Positions 38,141 to 46,762 of a stretch of 64,000 nucleotides of DNA are shown here, one piece after another. The stretch's first letter is position 1, and the number at the start of each line of letters is the position of its first letter. The stretch is from Burkholderiaceae bacterium (GTDB lineage Bacteria > Pseudomonadota > Gammaproteobacteria > Burkholderiales > Burkholderiaceae_C). The notes under the pieces are model-generated. The model worked only from the letters and a program-made list of their open reading frames with translations. It did not search any database and had not been told where the DNA came from. The translations under genes and the position numbers were made by a program. The stretch is taken from positions 1 to 64,000 of the forward strand of contig JACKLM010000009.1 in the NCBI GenBank assembly GCA_024235895.1, in the 5' to 3' direction.

Positions 38141-39450
38141 CCCAGCAAGTCGCGCATGCGGTACCAGGCCATCCCCAGCACCAGCGCCGGTGTGCGCAGC
38201 CTCGGCCCGCCCGGGAAGGGCCGGTGCTTCAGCCGCGCGAACAGGTCGAAGCGGCCGGCGTCGCCGGCGACCGCCTCCGCCGCGATCCGCCCGGCCAGGC
38301 CCGTGAGCGCCAAGCCATGGCCCGAGAATCCCTGCAGGTACAGGACGTTGGGTGCGTCCGGCAGGCGGCCGAAGTCGGGGGCGCGGTTCATCGTGATGTC
38401 GACGAAGCCGCCCCAGGCGTGCTCGATCGGCACGCCGGCCAGCTGGGGGAAGCTCAGCAGCATGCGCCGGCGCATGCGATCGGCCAGCCGCGCCGGCGTC
38501 ACCGTCGAGTAGCTGACGCGCCCGCCGTACAGCAGCCGGTCGTCGCCGGTGAGGCGGAAGTAGTCGAGCACGAAGTTGGTGTCGCAGACCGCCGCGCGCG
38601 ACGGGATCAGCGCGCTCGCCGTCTCGCGGCCCAGCGGCGCGCTGCAGGCGATGTAGGTGCCGACCGGCATCACGCGCGGCGCCAGCGCCGGCGCCAGCGA
38701 CGCGCCGTCGTCGTGCAGGTAGACGTTCCCCGCGAGCAGGACATGGCGCGCGCGCACGCTGCCCCGCGGGGTGCGAAGCCGCGCCGGCGGGCCGGCGTCC
38801 AGCGCGATGGCCGGCGTGCCCTCGTGGAGGCGCACCCCCGCGGCTGCGGCCGCTCGCGCCAGCCCGAGCGTGTACTTGAGCGGATGCAGGTGGCCCGAGC
38901 GCGGGTCGTGCACGCCGCTGTGGAAGCGCCGGCTGGCGATCCAGTGGCCGATCTCGGCCGCGCCGATGCGTCCCAGCGGGTAGCCGTAGACGCGCTCGAT
39001 GCGGTCGGCCCATCCGGCGAGCTCGCGCCCCTTGCGCGCGTTCGTCGCCAGGCCGAGGTAGCCGTCCTGCCATTCGCAGTCGATCGCGTGGCGCGCGATG
39101 CGATCGCGCATCAGGTCCAGCGCCTCGATCGTCATGTCCCACACCCGGCGCGCGTCGGCGGTGCCGAGCTGCGCCTCGACCACCGACTGGTCGCAGGCCA
39201 GCCCGTGGATGGCCTGCCCGCCGTTGCGCCCGCTGGCGCCGAAGCCCAGTGTCTGCGCCTCCAGCAGCACGACGTCCAGCCCGCGCTCGGCCAGCTCCAG
39301 CGCCGCCGAAAGCCCCGCCAGCCCGCCGCCGACGACGCCGACGTCGGCGCGTGCCTCGCCCTGCAGCGGCGGATGGGCGGGGCCGCGCGGCGCGGTGGCC
39401 GCGTAGTACGAATCCCGGGTCAGCTCGCGGTCGGTATCCAGCAGCGGCAT
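38137..39450 (-). CDS. puuB: Gamma-glutamylputrescine oxidase PuuB (FAD-dependent)
   Basis: 437 residues. The DAO-type FAD-binding motif GGGLAGLSAALELAERG (41-57) is followed by GFGASGRNGGQ (around 69-79), typical of PuuB. The C-terminal FAD contact YLQGFSGHGLALTGLAGRI is intact. It oxidises gamma-glutamylputrescine to the aldehyde with H2O2. ATGA overlap with puuD fixes the order puuB-puuD. 117 bases separate it from the transaminase upstream. Confidence 0.93.
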   Translation of the reverse strand: MPLLDTDRELTRDSYYAATAPRGPAHPPLQGEARADVGVVGGGLAGLSAALELAERGLDVVLLEAQTLGFGASGRNGGQAIHGLACDQSVVEAQLGTADARRVWDMTIEALDLMRDRIARHAIDCEWQDGYLGLATNARKGRELAGWADRIERVYGYPLGRIGAAEIGHWIASRRFHSGVHDPRSGHLHPLKYTLGLARAAAAAGVRLHEGTPAIALDAGPPARLRTPRGSVRARHVLLAGNVYLHDDGASLAPALAPRVMPVGTYIACSAPLGRETASALIPSRAAVCDTNFVLDYFRLTGDDRLLYGGRVSYSTVTPARLADRMRRRMLLSFPQLAGVPIEHAWGGFVDITMNRAPDFGRLPDAPNVLYLQGFSGHGLALTGLAGRIAAEAVAGDAGRFDLFARLKHRPFPGGPRLRTPALVLGMAWYRMRDLLG

Positions 39451-39567
39451 TCGGCGTGGGGCGCGGCGCCTCGGCGCGCGCGGTGGGCCTGCGGTGAGGG
39501 GCGGCGCGTTCGCGGGTCGCCGGGGTGGAATCGGGGGCGCGCAGGGCTTGGGGACGACCGGGTGCGG

Positions 39568-40875
39568 TCAGGCTGCGCGCCGCAGCGCCTCGCGCAGCGT
39601 CTGGACGAGCTGGTCGATCTGCGCGCGCTCGATGATCAGCGGCGGCGACATCGCCACCGTATCGCCGGTCGTGCGCAGCATGACGCCGTGCTGCCAGCAG
39701 TCGAGGAAGACGCCGAAGGCGCGCTTGGTCGGCTCGCCGGGGATCGGGGCCAGCTCGACGCCGCCGACCAGGCCGATGTTGCGCACGTCGACCACGTGCG
39801 GCTCGCCGCGCAGCGCGTGCAGCTGCTCGGCCCAGTAGCCCTGCAGCGACTGCGCGCGCGTCAGCAGCCCCTCGTCGGCGTAGGTGTCCAGCGTGCCGAG
39901 CGCCGCGGCGCAGGCCAGCGGGTGCGCCGAGTAGGTGTAGCCGTGGAAGAACTCGATCAGGTTCTCCGGCCCGGTCATGAAGGTCTCGTGGATCGCGTCG
40001 CGAACGAGCACCGCCCCCATCGGCACGCTGCCGTTGGTCAGCCCCTTGGCCAGCGTCATCAGGTCCGGCGTGACGCCGAAGGTCTGGGCGCCGAAGGGGT
40101 TGCCGGTGCGGCCGAAGCCGGTGATGACCTCGTCGAAGATCAGCAGGATGCCGTGGCGGTCGCAGATCTCGCGCAGCCGTTGCAGATAACCCTGCGGCGG
40201 CACCAGCACGCCGGTCGAGCCGGCCACCGGCTCGACGATGACGGCGGCGATGGTCGACGGGTCGTGCAGTGCGCAAAGCCGCTCCAGGTCGTCGGCGAAC
40301 TCCGCACCGTGCGCCGGCTGGCCGACGCTGAAGGCGTTGCGTGCCGGGTCGTGCGTGTGGCGGATGTGGTCGACGCCGGCCAGCAGCGCACCGAAGTGCT
40401 TGCGGTTGGCGACCATGCCGCCGACCGCGATGCCACCGAAGTTGACCCCGTGGTAGCCGCGCTCGCGGCCGATCAGCCGCGTGCGCTGGCCCTCGCCGCG
40501 CGCGCGGTGGTAGGCCAGCGCGATCTTCAGCGCGGTCTCGACCGACTCGGACCCGGAGTTGGTGAAGAAGACCTTGCCCATGCCGGCCGGCGCGATCGCG
40601 GCCAGCCGCTCGGCGAGCTCGAAGGCCTTGGGGTGGCCCATCTGGAACGGCGGCGCGTAGTCGAGCTCGGCCGCCTGCGCCTGGATCGCCTGCACGATCT
40701 TCGGCCGGCCATGGCCGGCATTGACGCACCACAACCCGGCCACGCCGTCGAGGATCTGGCGACCGTCCGCGTCCCAGTAGTGCATGCCTTCGGCACGCAC
40801 CAGCATGCGCGGCGCCTTCTTGAACTGGCGGTTGGCGGTGAAGGGCATCCAGAAGGCGTCGAGATTCCTGGCCAT
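39568..40875 (-). CDS. Omega-amino acid-pyruvate (beta-alanine-pyruvate) transaminase
   Basis: 435 residues from the ATG at 40875 (GGAGCC upstream). The start NLDAFWMPFTANRQFKKAPRM is the hallmark of omega-APT enzymes. FFTNSGSESVETALKIALAYH, D248 (IFDEVITGFGRTG) and Schiff-base K277 (TLAKGLTNGSVPMG) complete the PLP site. These enzymes use pyruvate to deaminate beta-alanine, taurine-like amines or diamines. It heads the leftward polyamine run and is divergent from an Lrp-type gene. Here it may use GABA or beta-alanine, but which one cannot be read from the sequence. Confidence 0.9.
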   Translation of the reverse strand: MARNLDAFWMPFTANRQFKKAPRMLVRAEGMHYWDADGRQILDGVAGLWCVNAGHGRPKIVQAIQAQAAELDYAPPFQMGHPKAFELAERLAAIAPAGMGKVFFTNSGSESVETALKIALAYHRARGEGQRTRLIGRERGYHGVNFGGIAVGGMVANRKHFGALLAGVDHIRHTHDPARNAFSVGQPAHGAEFADDLERLCALHDPSTIAAVIVEPVAGSTGVLVPPQGYLQRLREICDRHGILLIFDEVITGFGRTGNPFGAQTFGVTPDLMTLAKGLTNGSVPMGAVLVRDAIHETFMTGPENLIEFFHGYTYSAHPLACAAALGTLDTYADEGLLTRAQSLQGYWAEQLHALRGEPHVVDVRNIGLVGGVELAPIPGEPTKRAFGVFLDCWQHGVMLRTTGDTVAMSPPLIIERAQIDQLVQTLREALRRAA

Positions 40876-41021
40876 GGCGAGGCTCCGGCAGGGCGGTCGT
40901 CGGTGAGGTTCGAAGCCGGACAGTCTAGCCAGCGGCACGTGCAATGTGCATGCGAGATCGATCGGGGGCAGCCCCAGTTGACGCATACTCCTGCGAATGA
41001 AGGCCATGCAGACGGCAGAAA

Positions 41022-41510
41022 ATGCGAACTCGAAAGCCCGCCGCACAACTCGATGCGATCGACCGCGTGATCCTCGCCGTCCTCCAGGACGAGGGCCGGA
41101 TCAGCAACCAGGCGCTGGCCGCGCGCGTGCACCTGTCGCCGTCGGCCTGCCTGCGGCGCGTCAAGGCGCTGGAGGACGGCGGCGTGATCGCGCGCTATGT
41201 CGCGCTGCTGGATCCGAAGGCGATCGGCCGCCCGGGGACGAGCTACACCATCGTCAACCTCGAGGGCACGCAGCCGCACAAGCTCGAGGCCTTCGAGCGC
41301 GCGGTGCGCGACGCGCCGGAGATCCTGGACTGCTTCTATGTCGCGGGCACCGAGGATTACCTGATCCGCTTCACCTACCGCGACGCCGAGGACCTCGAGC
41401 ACTTCTTCGCCGAGGTCCTGCCGCGGCTGCCCGGGGTGGTGCGCTCCAACTCGATGCTGGTGCTGCGAACGGTCAAGAAGACGACCGCGCTGCCGCTCGA
41501 GCCGATGTAG
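41022..41510 (+). CDS. Lrp/AsnC-family transcriptional regulator
   Basis: 162 residues. N-terminal helix-turn-helix (about 10-55: LDAIDRVILAVLQDEGRIS and LSPSACLRRVKALEDGGVI), then a RAM effector-binding domain (about 75-150, with FYVAGTEDYLIRFTYRDAEDL). The gene is divergent from the transaminase that heads the polyamine run (146 bases apart), the common layout for a local regulator. Within that gap 40940-40950 holds TGCA-ATG-TGCA. Control of the amine genes in response to an amino acid or amine is inference. Confidence 0.92.
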   Translation: MRTRKPAAQLDAIDRVILAVLQDEGRISNQALAARVHLSPSACLRRVKALEDGGVIARYVALLDPKAIGRPGTSYTIVNLEGTQPHKLEAFERAVRDAPEILDCFYVAGTEDYLIRFTYRDAEDLEHFFAEVLPRLPGVVRSNSMLVLRTVKKTTALPLEPM

Positions 41511-41588
41511 GGCGCGGGACCGTTCGTCGCCGCCCCGCTGCGGCGGCAACCCGGCGTCGCGGCCGTGCCGGGCGCGGCACCCGGGCGC

Positions 41589-42158
41589 TCAACCGGCAGC
41601 CTCGCCGCGTGCGCGGTCGGCTGCCGCCTGCGCCTCATGGTATCGACGCGCACGCGGATAGACCCGCGCCTCCTCGAGCGCGATGTGCTCCTCGTACAGG
41701 CGGCGGAAGATCGGCAGCGCGTCGCGCAGCAGTGCCAGGTCGCAGGTCGCCTGGCCGCGCGCGATGGCGTCGAGCTGCGGCTCGATCTCGAGCCAGTCCT
41801 GCTCGAGCCAGCCGTGGTCCTGCTGCAGCCGGCGGACGTCGTGCACGAGCTCGGCGTCGGTCGACGCCAGCAGCGGCGGGAAGACGACGCGCTCCTCCTC
41901 GGCGTGGTGCGCGCGCGCATGGATGTCGAAGAAGTCGCGCACGCGCGCGGCGAGCTCGCGCGCCCGCCCGTCGGCACCGTCCTCCAGGAGATGCCCGACC
42001 AGCTCGTCGAACAACGCCATGTGCTCGAGCATCGCGCGGTGCTCGTCGTGCAGCGCCTCGATCGCCGGCAGCGGCGGGGCGGCGGGGCGATCGGGGCGTG
42101 GCGTGCGGGGGTCGGGCGGGGTCATCGGGCGGCTCCGTGCGGCGGACGGGTCATCCAT
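41589..42158 (-). CDS. Hemerythrin HHE-domain protein
   Basis: 189 residues (an internal ATG at 42125 would drop 11). One four-helix HHE domain with the iron ligands in place: ALHDEHRAMLEHM (helix 1), HARAHHAEEERVVFP (helix 2), QDHGWLEQDWLEIEP (helix 3) and YEEHIALEEARVYPRAR (helix 4). Such single-domain proteins bind O2 or NO through a di-iron site, or act in redox or iron handling. It is 36 bases downstream of the agmatinase on the same strand, so probably the same transcript; the link is unexplained. Confidence 0.9.
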   Translation of the reverse strand: MDDPSAARSRPMTPPDPRTPRPDRPAAPPLPAIEALHDEHRAMLEHMALFDELVGHLLEDGADGRARELAARVRDFFDIHARAHHAEEERVVFPPLLASTDAELVHDVRRLQQDHGWLEQDWLEIEPQLDAIARGQATCDLALLRDALPIFRRLYEEHIALEEARVYPRARRYHEAQAAADRARGEAAG

Positions 42159-42194
42159 GATCGGCGTCGGCTCCCCGCGCCGACTTGCGTGGTG

Positions 42195-43127
42195 TCAAGA
42201 AGGCCGGTGGCCGCCCTTGCGCGCCCGGCCGCACAGGTAGGTCCACACGAAGGACGCTGCGGCCAGGCTGGTCAGCTCGGCGTGGTCGTAGGCCGGCGCG
42301 ACCTCGACACAGTCCATCCCGGTCCAGGGCAGGTCGGCGAGATCCTCCAGCAGCGTCAGCACCTGCGCGCTCGTCAGGCCGCCGGGCTCGGGGGTCCCGG
42401 TTCCGGGGGCGAAGGCCGGGTCGAGGCAGTCGATGTCCAGGCTGAGGTAGACCGGCGGGTGGCCATGCGCGGCGAGTCGATCGCGGATCGCGTCGCACAC
42501 CGGCGCGAGCTGGGCCGGCCCCTCGCGCCCGCGCAGATCCCGGGCGCCGAAGATCTGCCCGCCGCGGTCGCGCACATGCTCGCGCGCCTCGCGTGTCCCC
42601 GACGAGCGGATGCCGACCTGCGTCACGCACGCCGGCACGAGCAGGCCTTCCTGCAAGGCCTCCCAGACCCAGGTGCCGTGGCCGCTCGGCTCGCCGAAGT
42701 GGTCCTGCCAGGTGTCGCAGTGCGCGTCCAGGTGGACGAGCGCCAGCGGGCGGCCGAGCCACTCGCGGTAGGCGCGCAGCAGCGGCAGCGTGATCGAGTG
42801 GTCGCCTCCCAGCCAGGCCATGTGGTGGCGCCGGATCAGCGACGCGACCGGCGCGGCCATCGCGTCGCGCATCGCGCCCAGCGAGGTGTTCGGCAGCGCC
42901 AGGTCGCCGGCGTCGCCGAGGTGGCCGAGCGGCGAGACGTCGAAGTGCGGGTGGATGCCGTCGCACAGCATGTGGCTCGCCTGGCGGATCGCGCGCGGGC
43001 CCATGCGTGCGCCGGGGCGGCCGGTGGTCGACCCGTCCCAGGCGATGCCGGCGACCGCCAGCGGCTGGTCCGTTGCCGGCGGGGCCTTCAGGAACCGGGT
43101 GTCGCTGAGGTAGGCGAAGTCGTGCAT
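42195..43127 (-). CDS. speB: Agmatinase (ureohydrolase family)
   Basis: 310 residues. Mn-binding motifs of the ureohydrolase fold: GGDHSITLPLL, HLDAHCDTW, and SLDIDCLDPAFAPGTGTPEP (at about 233-252). GTGTPEPGG is typical of agmatinases rather than arginase. The reaction gives putrescine and urea from agmatine, so it feeds the adjacent polyamine genes. No urease gene is in the window. Guanidinobutyrase is an alternative that motifs alone cannot exclude. Confidence 0.88.
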   Translation of the reverse strand: MHDFAYLSDTRFLKAPPATDQPLAVAGIAWDGSTTGRPGARMGPRAIRQASHMLCDGIHPHFDVSPLGHLGDAGDLALPNTSLGAMRDAMAAPVASLIRRHHMAWLGGDHSITLPLLRAYREWLGRPLALVHLDAHCDTWQDHFGEPSGHGTWVWEALQEGLLVPACVTQVGIRSSGTREAREHVRDRGGQIFGARDLRGREGPAQLAPVCDAIRDRLAAHGHPPVYLSLDIDCLDPAFAPGTGTPEPGGLTSAQVLTLLEDLADLPWTGMDCVEVAPAYDHAELTSLAAASFVWTYLCGRARKGGHRPS

Positions 43128-43307
43128 CGGAGGCGGCTGGGTGATCGGTCAGGACGATGATAAGAAGGCTTCGACGCCGCCCCGATTTCGCCGATGCGGA
43201 GCGCTTGTCATCATGTGAAATGATGGGTTGCTGCGCTGCAGCGCGACTTTGCACGCACCCGAATGGTCTTTCACCATATGAGACGACAGTCGCAAGTCGT
43301 TGATTTT
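43128..43307. other. Upstream part of the agmatinase-aceA intergenic region
   Basis: No gene is recognised. It is distinctly AT-rich for this genome. It holds an inverted repeat CATCAT-N5-ATGATG (43209-43225) and a CATATG core with nearby GACGACAGTCG. Together with the aceA promoter region just downstream, the whole 43128-43444 stretch is a divergent regulatory region. Confidence 0.5.
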
Positions 43308-43336
43308 TCGACATGCGATCTTTTGTCTTATATAAG
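43308..43336 (+). promoter_or_regulatory. Candidate sigma-70 promoter of aceA
   Basis: TCGACA (43308-43313) and TATAAG (43331-43336) are separated by 17 bases, differing from consensus at one and one position. The start would be near 43343, about 100 bases before the aceA ATG. The -10 box lies inside a perfect palindrome. Confidence 0.6.
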
Positions 43337-43338
43337 AC
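43325..43338. promoter_or_regulatory. Palindromic operator over the aceA -10 box
   Basis: GTCTTATATAAGAC is a perfect 14-bp palindrome; a third half-site GTCTT follows at 43343-43347, pairing with AAGAC at 43334-43338. Placement on the -10 box means a bound protein would block the polymerase. The regulator is unknown; glyoxylate-shunt repressors in other bacteria act in this way. Confidence 0.6.
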
Positions 43339-43444
43339 ATAAGTCTTGCGCACTGACACCCGCCCCGGTACGCTGACGGCGTCGCGCCGGCCCACCTGCC
43401 GGCTGAATGCCAACCTCCATCCCGACCCTCACAGGAGCCCCTCG

Positions 43445-44761
43445 ATGAGCACCCCGACCCGTCAACAGCAGATCGCCGCCCTGGAAAAGGACTGGGCGAG
43501 CAACCCGCGGTGGAAAGGCGTCAAGCGCGGCTACAGCGCCGCCGACGTCGTGCGGCTTCGCGGCTCGGTCGCGATCGAGCACACGCTCGCGCGCCGCGGC
43601 GCCGAGAAGCTGTGGACGCTGATCAACGGCGAGGCGAAGAAGGGCTACGTCAACGCCTTCGGCGCGATCACCGCCGGCCAGGCGATGCAGCAGGCCAAGG
43701 CCGGGTTGGAGGCGGTGTACCTGTCGGGCTGGCAGGTCGCCGCCGACGGCAACACGAGCGAGACGATGTACCCGGACCAGTCGCTGTACGCGTACGACTC
43801 GGTGCCGACGATGGTCCGGCGCATCAACAACACCTTCAAGCGTGCCGACGAGATCCAGTGGTCGCGCGGCGTGGGCCCCGGTGACGCCGGCTTCATCGAC
43901 TATTTCCTGCCGATCGTCGCCGACGCCGAAGCCGGATTCGGCGGCGTGCTCAACGCCTTCGAGCTGATGAAGAACATGATCGCCGCCGGCGCCGCGGGCG
44001 TGCACTACGAGGACCAGCTCGCCGCGGTGAAGAAGTGCGGCCACATGGGCGGCAAGGTGCTGGTGCCGACGCAGGAGGCGGTCGAGAAGCTGATCGCCGC
44101 CCGCTTCGCCGCCGACGTGATGGGCGTGCCGACGATCGTGCTCGCGCGCACCGACGCCGAGGCCGCCAACCTGCTGACGAGCGACCACGACGCCAACGAC
44201 AAGCCCTTCCTGACCGGCGAGCGCACGCCCGAGGGCTTCTACCGCGTCAAGAACGGGCTGGAGCAGGCGATCAGCCGCGGTGTCGCCTACGCGCCGTATG
44301 CCGACCTGGTGTGGTGCGAGACCGGCACCCCGGATCTCGGCTTCGCACGCGAGTTCGCGCAGGCGGTGCAGGCCAAGCATCCGGGCAAGCTTCTGGCCTA
44401 CAACTGCTCGCCGTCGTTCAACTGGAAGAAGAACCTCGACGACAAGACGATCGCCAAGTTCCAGGACGAGCTCGCGGCGATGGGCTACAAGTACCAGTTC
44501 ATCACGCTGGCCGGGATCCACATCAACTGGTACAACACCTTCCAGTTCGCGCACGACTATGCGCGCGGCGAGGGCATGCGGCACTACGTGGAGCAGGTGC
44601 AGGAGCCCGAGTTCAAGGCGCGCGAGCAGGGCTACACCTTCGTGTCGCACCAGCAGGAGGTCGGCGCGGGCTACTTCGACGACGTCACGACCGTGATCCA
44701 GGGCGGCTCGTCCAGCGTGAAGGCGCTGACCGGGTCGACCGAGGAAGAGCAGTTCCACTGA
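43445..44761 (+). CDS. aceA: Isocitrate lyase AceA
   Basis: 438 residues from the ATG at 43445, with AGGAG 8-12 bases upstream. Catalytic C198 lies in KKCGHMGGKVLVPTQE; substrate-binding NCSPSFNWKKNL and the VYLSGWQVAADGN loop are intact. It splits isocitrate to glyoxylate and succinate, the first step of the glyoxylate shunt, needed for growth on acetate or fatty acids. Malate synthase is not in the window. A strong hairpin follows the stop. Confidence 0.97.
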   Translation: MSTPTRQQQIAALEKDWASNPRWKGVKRGYSAADVVRLRGSVAIEHTLARRGAEKLWTLINGEAKKGYVNAFGAITAGQAMQQAKAGLEAVYLSGWQVAADGNTSETMYPDQSLYAYDSVPTMVRRINNTFKRADEIQWSRGVGPGDAGFIDYFLPIVADAEAGFGGVLNAFELMKNMIAAGAAGVHYEDQLAAVKKCGHMGGKVLVPTQEAVEKLIAARFAADVMGVPTIVLARTDAEAANLLTSDHDANDKPFLTGERTPEGFYRVKNGLEQAISRGVAYAPYADLVWCETGTPDLGFAREFAQAVQAKHPGKLLAYNCSPSFNWKKNLDDKTIAKFQDELAAMGYKYQFITLAGIHINWYNTFQFAHDYARGEGMRHYVEQVQEPEFKAREQGYTFVSHQQEVGAGYFDDVTTVIQGGSSSVKALTGSTEEEQFH

Positions 44762-44770
44762 CCGACGACG

Positions 44771-44799
44771 GCACGGCCCGGCGCGAAGCCGGGTCGTGC
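44771..44799 (+). terminator. Strong hairpin just after aceA, probable terminator or 3'-end stabiliser
   Basis: A 12-bp stem (44771-44782 with 44788-44799, one G-U pair) with a 5-base GCGAA loop, 10 bases after the aceA stop. No T-tract follows, so termination would need Rho or other help; protection of the 3' end is the alternative. Confidence 0.55.
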
Positions 44800-44879
44800 A
44801 TGAACGCCAGTACGCGTTTGCGTTCGATCGACGAGGGGGTCGGTCGTCGGCGATCGAACGCCCTCGGCACGTTGCCGAC

Positions 44880-45305
44880 ACTCGCTGTGTGATGTGCTCA
44901 TTGCGTGCGAGCGCCTGCGCAGCGAAGCCGGCAGCGGGCCGACCGGTGCGCGCGGCGGAGGCGGTCGGCGCTTCGCGCCGACTCCCCTGCGATGCTCGCC
45001 CTCCTGGCCCGCCGCCCAACTCGCTTCGTTCGCTGCGCTCACTACGCTCAAACAGCGGCGGCGAGTCAGTTCACGATGCGCGCTTCGCGCGCGGCCAGGA
45101 GGGCTGCGCTTCTCGGCGCCTCCCACGCACGCCCCGGCCGGCCCGCTGCCGGCTTCGCGGAGACCGCAGTGGTATCCGCCCGTCCCACACCACTGCGGGT
45201 GCCTGCCGAGGGCGGCGGGTGCCCTTGACCGTAAGTAAAGGGGGAGCCGGCGGCGTAAGCCGACGGCGGAGGACATGGAGGGCAAGGGTACCCGCCGCCC
45301 TCGGC
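44880..45305. repeat. Probable dispersed intergenic repeat with a long inverted repeat
   Basis: No credible gene lies in 44800-45435. The stretch contains wording I recall as recurrent in intergenic DNA and spurious ORFs of GC-rich proteobacteria (segments around 45005-45060 and 45140-45300). It ends in an inverted repeat: 45205-45227 pairs with 45283-45305 over 23 bases with one G-T mismatch. The 55-base loop contains a smaller hairpin. No transposase is seen, so a MITE-like or REP-like repeat is possible. Copy number was not tested. Confidence 0.5.
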
Positions 45306-45435
45306 CCGCGCGATCGCCGCAAACCGCGAAATGACAGGCCGTCGATGTCCGCTACACGCCGTCCACGGCCATTCGACTGCGTACGCCCATTGAGAGCTTG
45401 AACGAGATCCCGAATGAGGCCGACGTGCGGCCGCG

Positions 45436-46593
45436 TCACATCGACTCGGCCAGCATCTGCCGGTAGTCCTCGCGCGTCGCCATCACCGGGTTGGTCTTGT
45501 GGCAGTGGTCGGCCATCGCGCCGTCGATCACGCGCTCGAAGACGCCTTCGTCGACCCCCATCGCGCGCAAGCCCGCCGGCAGCCCGAGCCGTGTGCTCAG
45601 CGCGCGCACCGTATCGGCAACCGCGTGGCCGTCGTCGTCGCAGCCGGGCAGCCCCATCGCATGCGCCATGCGCTGCAGCCGGCGCTCGCGCCGGATGCTG
45701 TCGGCGCGAGCGTTGAAGCGGATCACCGCCGGCAGGAAGACCGCATTGAGCGTGCCGTGGTGCAGCCGCGGATCGACGCCGCCCAGGCTGTGCGACAGCG
45801 AATGGACGCAGCCCAGCCCCTTCTGGAACGCCATCGCACCTTGCATGCTCGCGCTCATCATCTGCCAGCGCGCGTCGCGGTCGCTGCCGTCGCGCGTCGC
45901 GCGCTCGATGTGTGCCCAGCCGCGCTCCAGCCCGTCCAGCGCGATGCCGTCGGCCGGCGGGTTGACAGCCGGCGCCATGAAGGTCTCCATGCAGTGCGCG
46001 ATCGCGTCCATCCCGGTGGCCGCGGTCAGGCCGGGCGGCAGGCCCAGCGTCAGCTCGGGGTCGAGGATCGCCGCCTTCGGCATCAGGTGCCAGCTGTGAA
46101 AGCCGAGCTTGCGCCCGTCGTCGACGATCACGATCGCGCCGCGCGCGACCTCGCTGCCGGTGCCGGCGGTCGTCGGCAGCGCGACCAGCGGCGCGACGCG
46201 CGCCGTGATGCGGTCGCTGCCGCCCTCGATCGTCGCGTAGGTCGCGAGCGGGCCCTCGTGCGTGGCGAGGATCGCCACCGCCTTGGCCAGGTCGATGCTC
46301 GACCCGCCGCCGATCGCGACCAGCCCGTCGCAGCGCTCGCGCCGGTAGACCGCGACCGCCGCGCGCACCGCGGCCTCGGTCGGGTTGGACGGCGTGGCGT
46401 CGAAGACGGCATAGGGCAGGCCGCCCGGTGCCTCCAGCGCCTCCAGCGCCTGCGCCAGCACGCCGGCATCGCGCACCCCGGCGTCGCTGACGACCAGCGG
46501 CCGGCGCATGCCGGCGCGCGCGCATTCCGCCGGCAGGATGCGCCGAGCGCCGTGGGCGATCTCGATCTGGGTCAGGTAGAGGATGCGGCTCAT
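45436..46593 (-). CDS. Iron-containing alcohol dehydrogenase
   Basis: 385 residues from the ATG at 46593. NAD-binding GGGSSID and TTAGTGSE are typical of group III Fe-ADH. Iron ligands appear in order: D and H in TGMDAIAHCMETF, then H in GCVHSLSHSLGG and H in HHGTLNAVFLP. These enzymes reduce aldehydes or ketones, or oxidise alcohols such as 1,3-propanediol, butanol or maleylacetate; the substrate is unknown. Its 5' end faces the esterase gene about 170 bases away. Confidence 0.9.
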   Translation of the reverse strand: MSRILYLTQIEIAHGARRILPAECARAGMRRPLVVSDAGVRDAGVLAQALEALEAPGGLPYAVFDATPSNPTEAAVRAAVAVYRRERCDGLVAIGGGSSIDLAKAVAILATHEGPLATYATIEGGSDRITARVAPLVALPTTAGTGSEVARGAIVIVDDGRKLGFHSWHLMPKAAILDPELTLGLPPGLTAATGMDAIAHCMETFMAPAVNPPADGIALDGLERGWAHIERATRDGSDRDARWQMMSASMQGAMAFQKGLGCVHSLSHSLGGVDPRLHHGTLNAVFLPAVIRFNARADSIRRERRLQRMAHAMGLPGCDDDGHAVADTVRALSTRLGLPAGLRAMGVDEGVFERVIDGAMADHCHKTNPVMATREDYRQMLAESM

Positions 46594-46762
46594 GATCGTG
46601 CTGGAGGGGCCCTTTGCGGCGCCCGAGTATGCTCGCGCCGCGCCGAGGGCGGCCACCCGTGCCGACCCGGCCCGCGCTGTCGCGTACGCGACGCCCTCCA
46701 CCTGTTCATCGCCCCGGTCCAGGCCCCAGCCCACCTTGCCGACCCATCTGCTCACCCCGGCG

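Noticed and set aside
37280..40732. An 1150-codon and (32045-35578) a 1177-codon minus-strand frame
   Set aside because: Each is a real gene (puuD, potG) at the 3' end preceded by out-of-frame readthrough of upstream genes, not a fusion.
44800..45435. Several open frames of 60-200 codons between aceA and the alcohol dehydrogenase
   Set aside because: All are low-complexity, lack ribosome sites and overlap an inverted-repeat region; they look like translations of an intergenic repeat.
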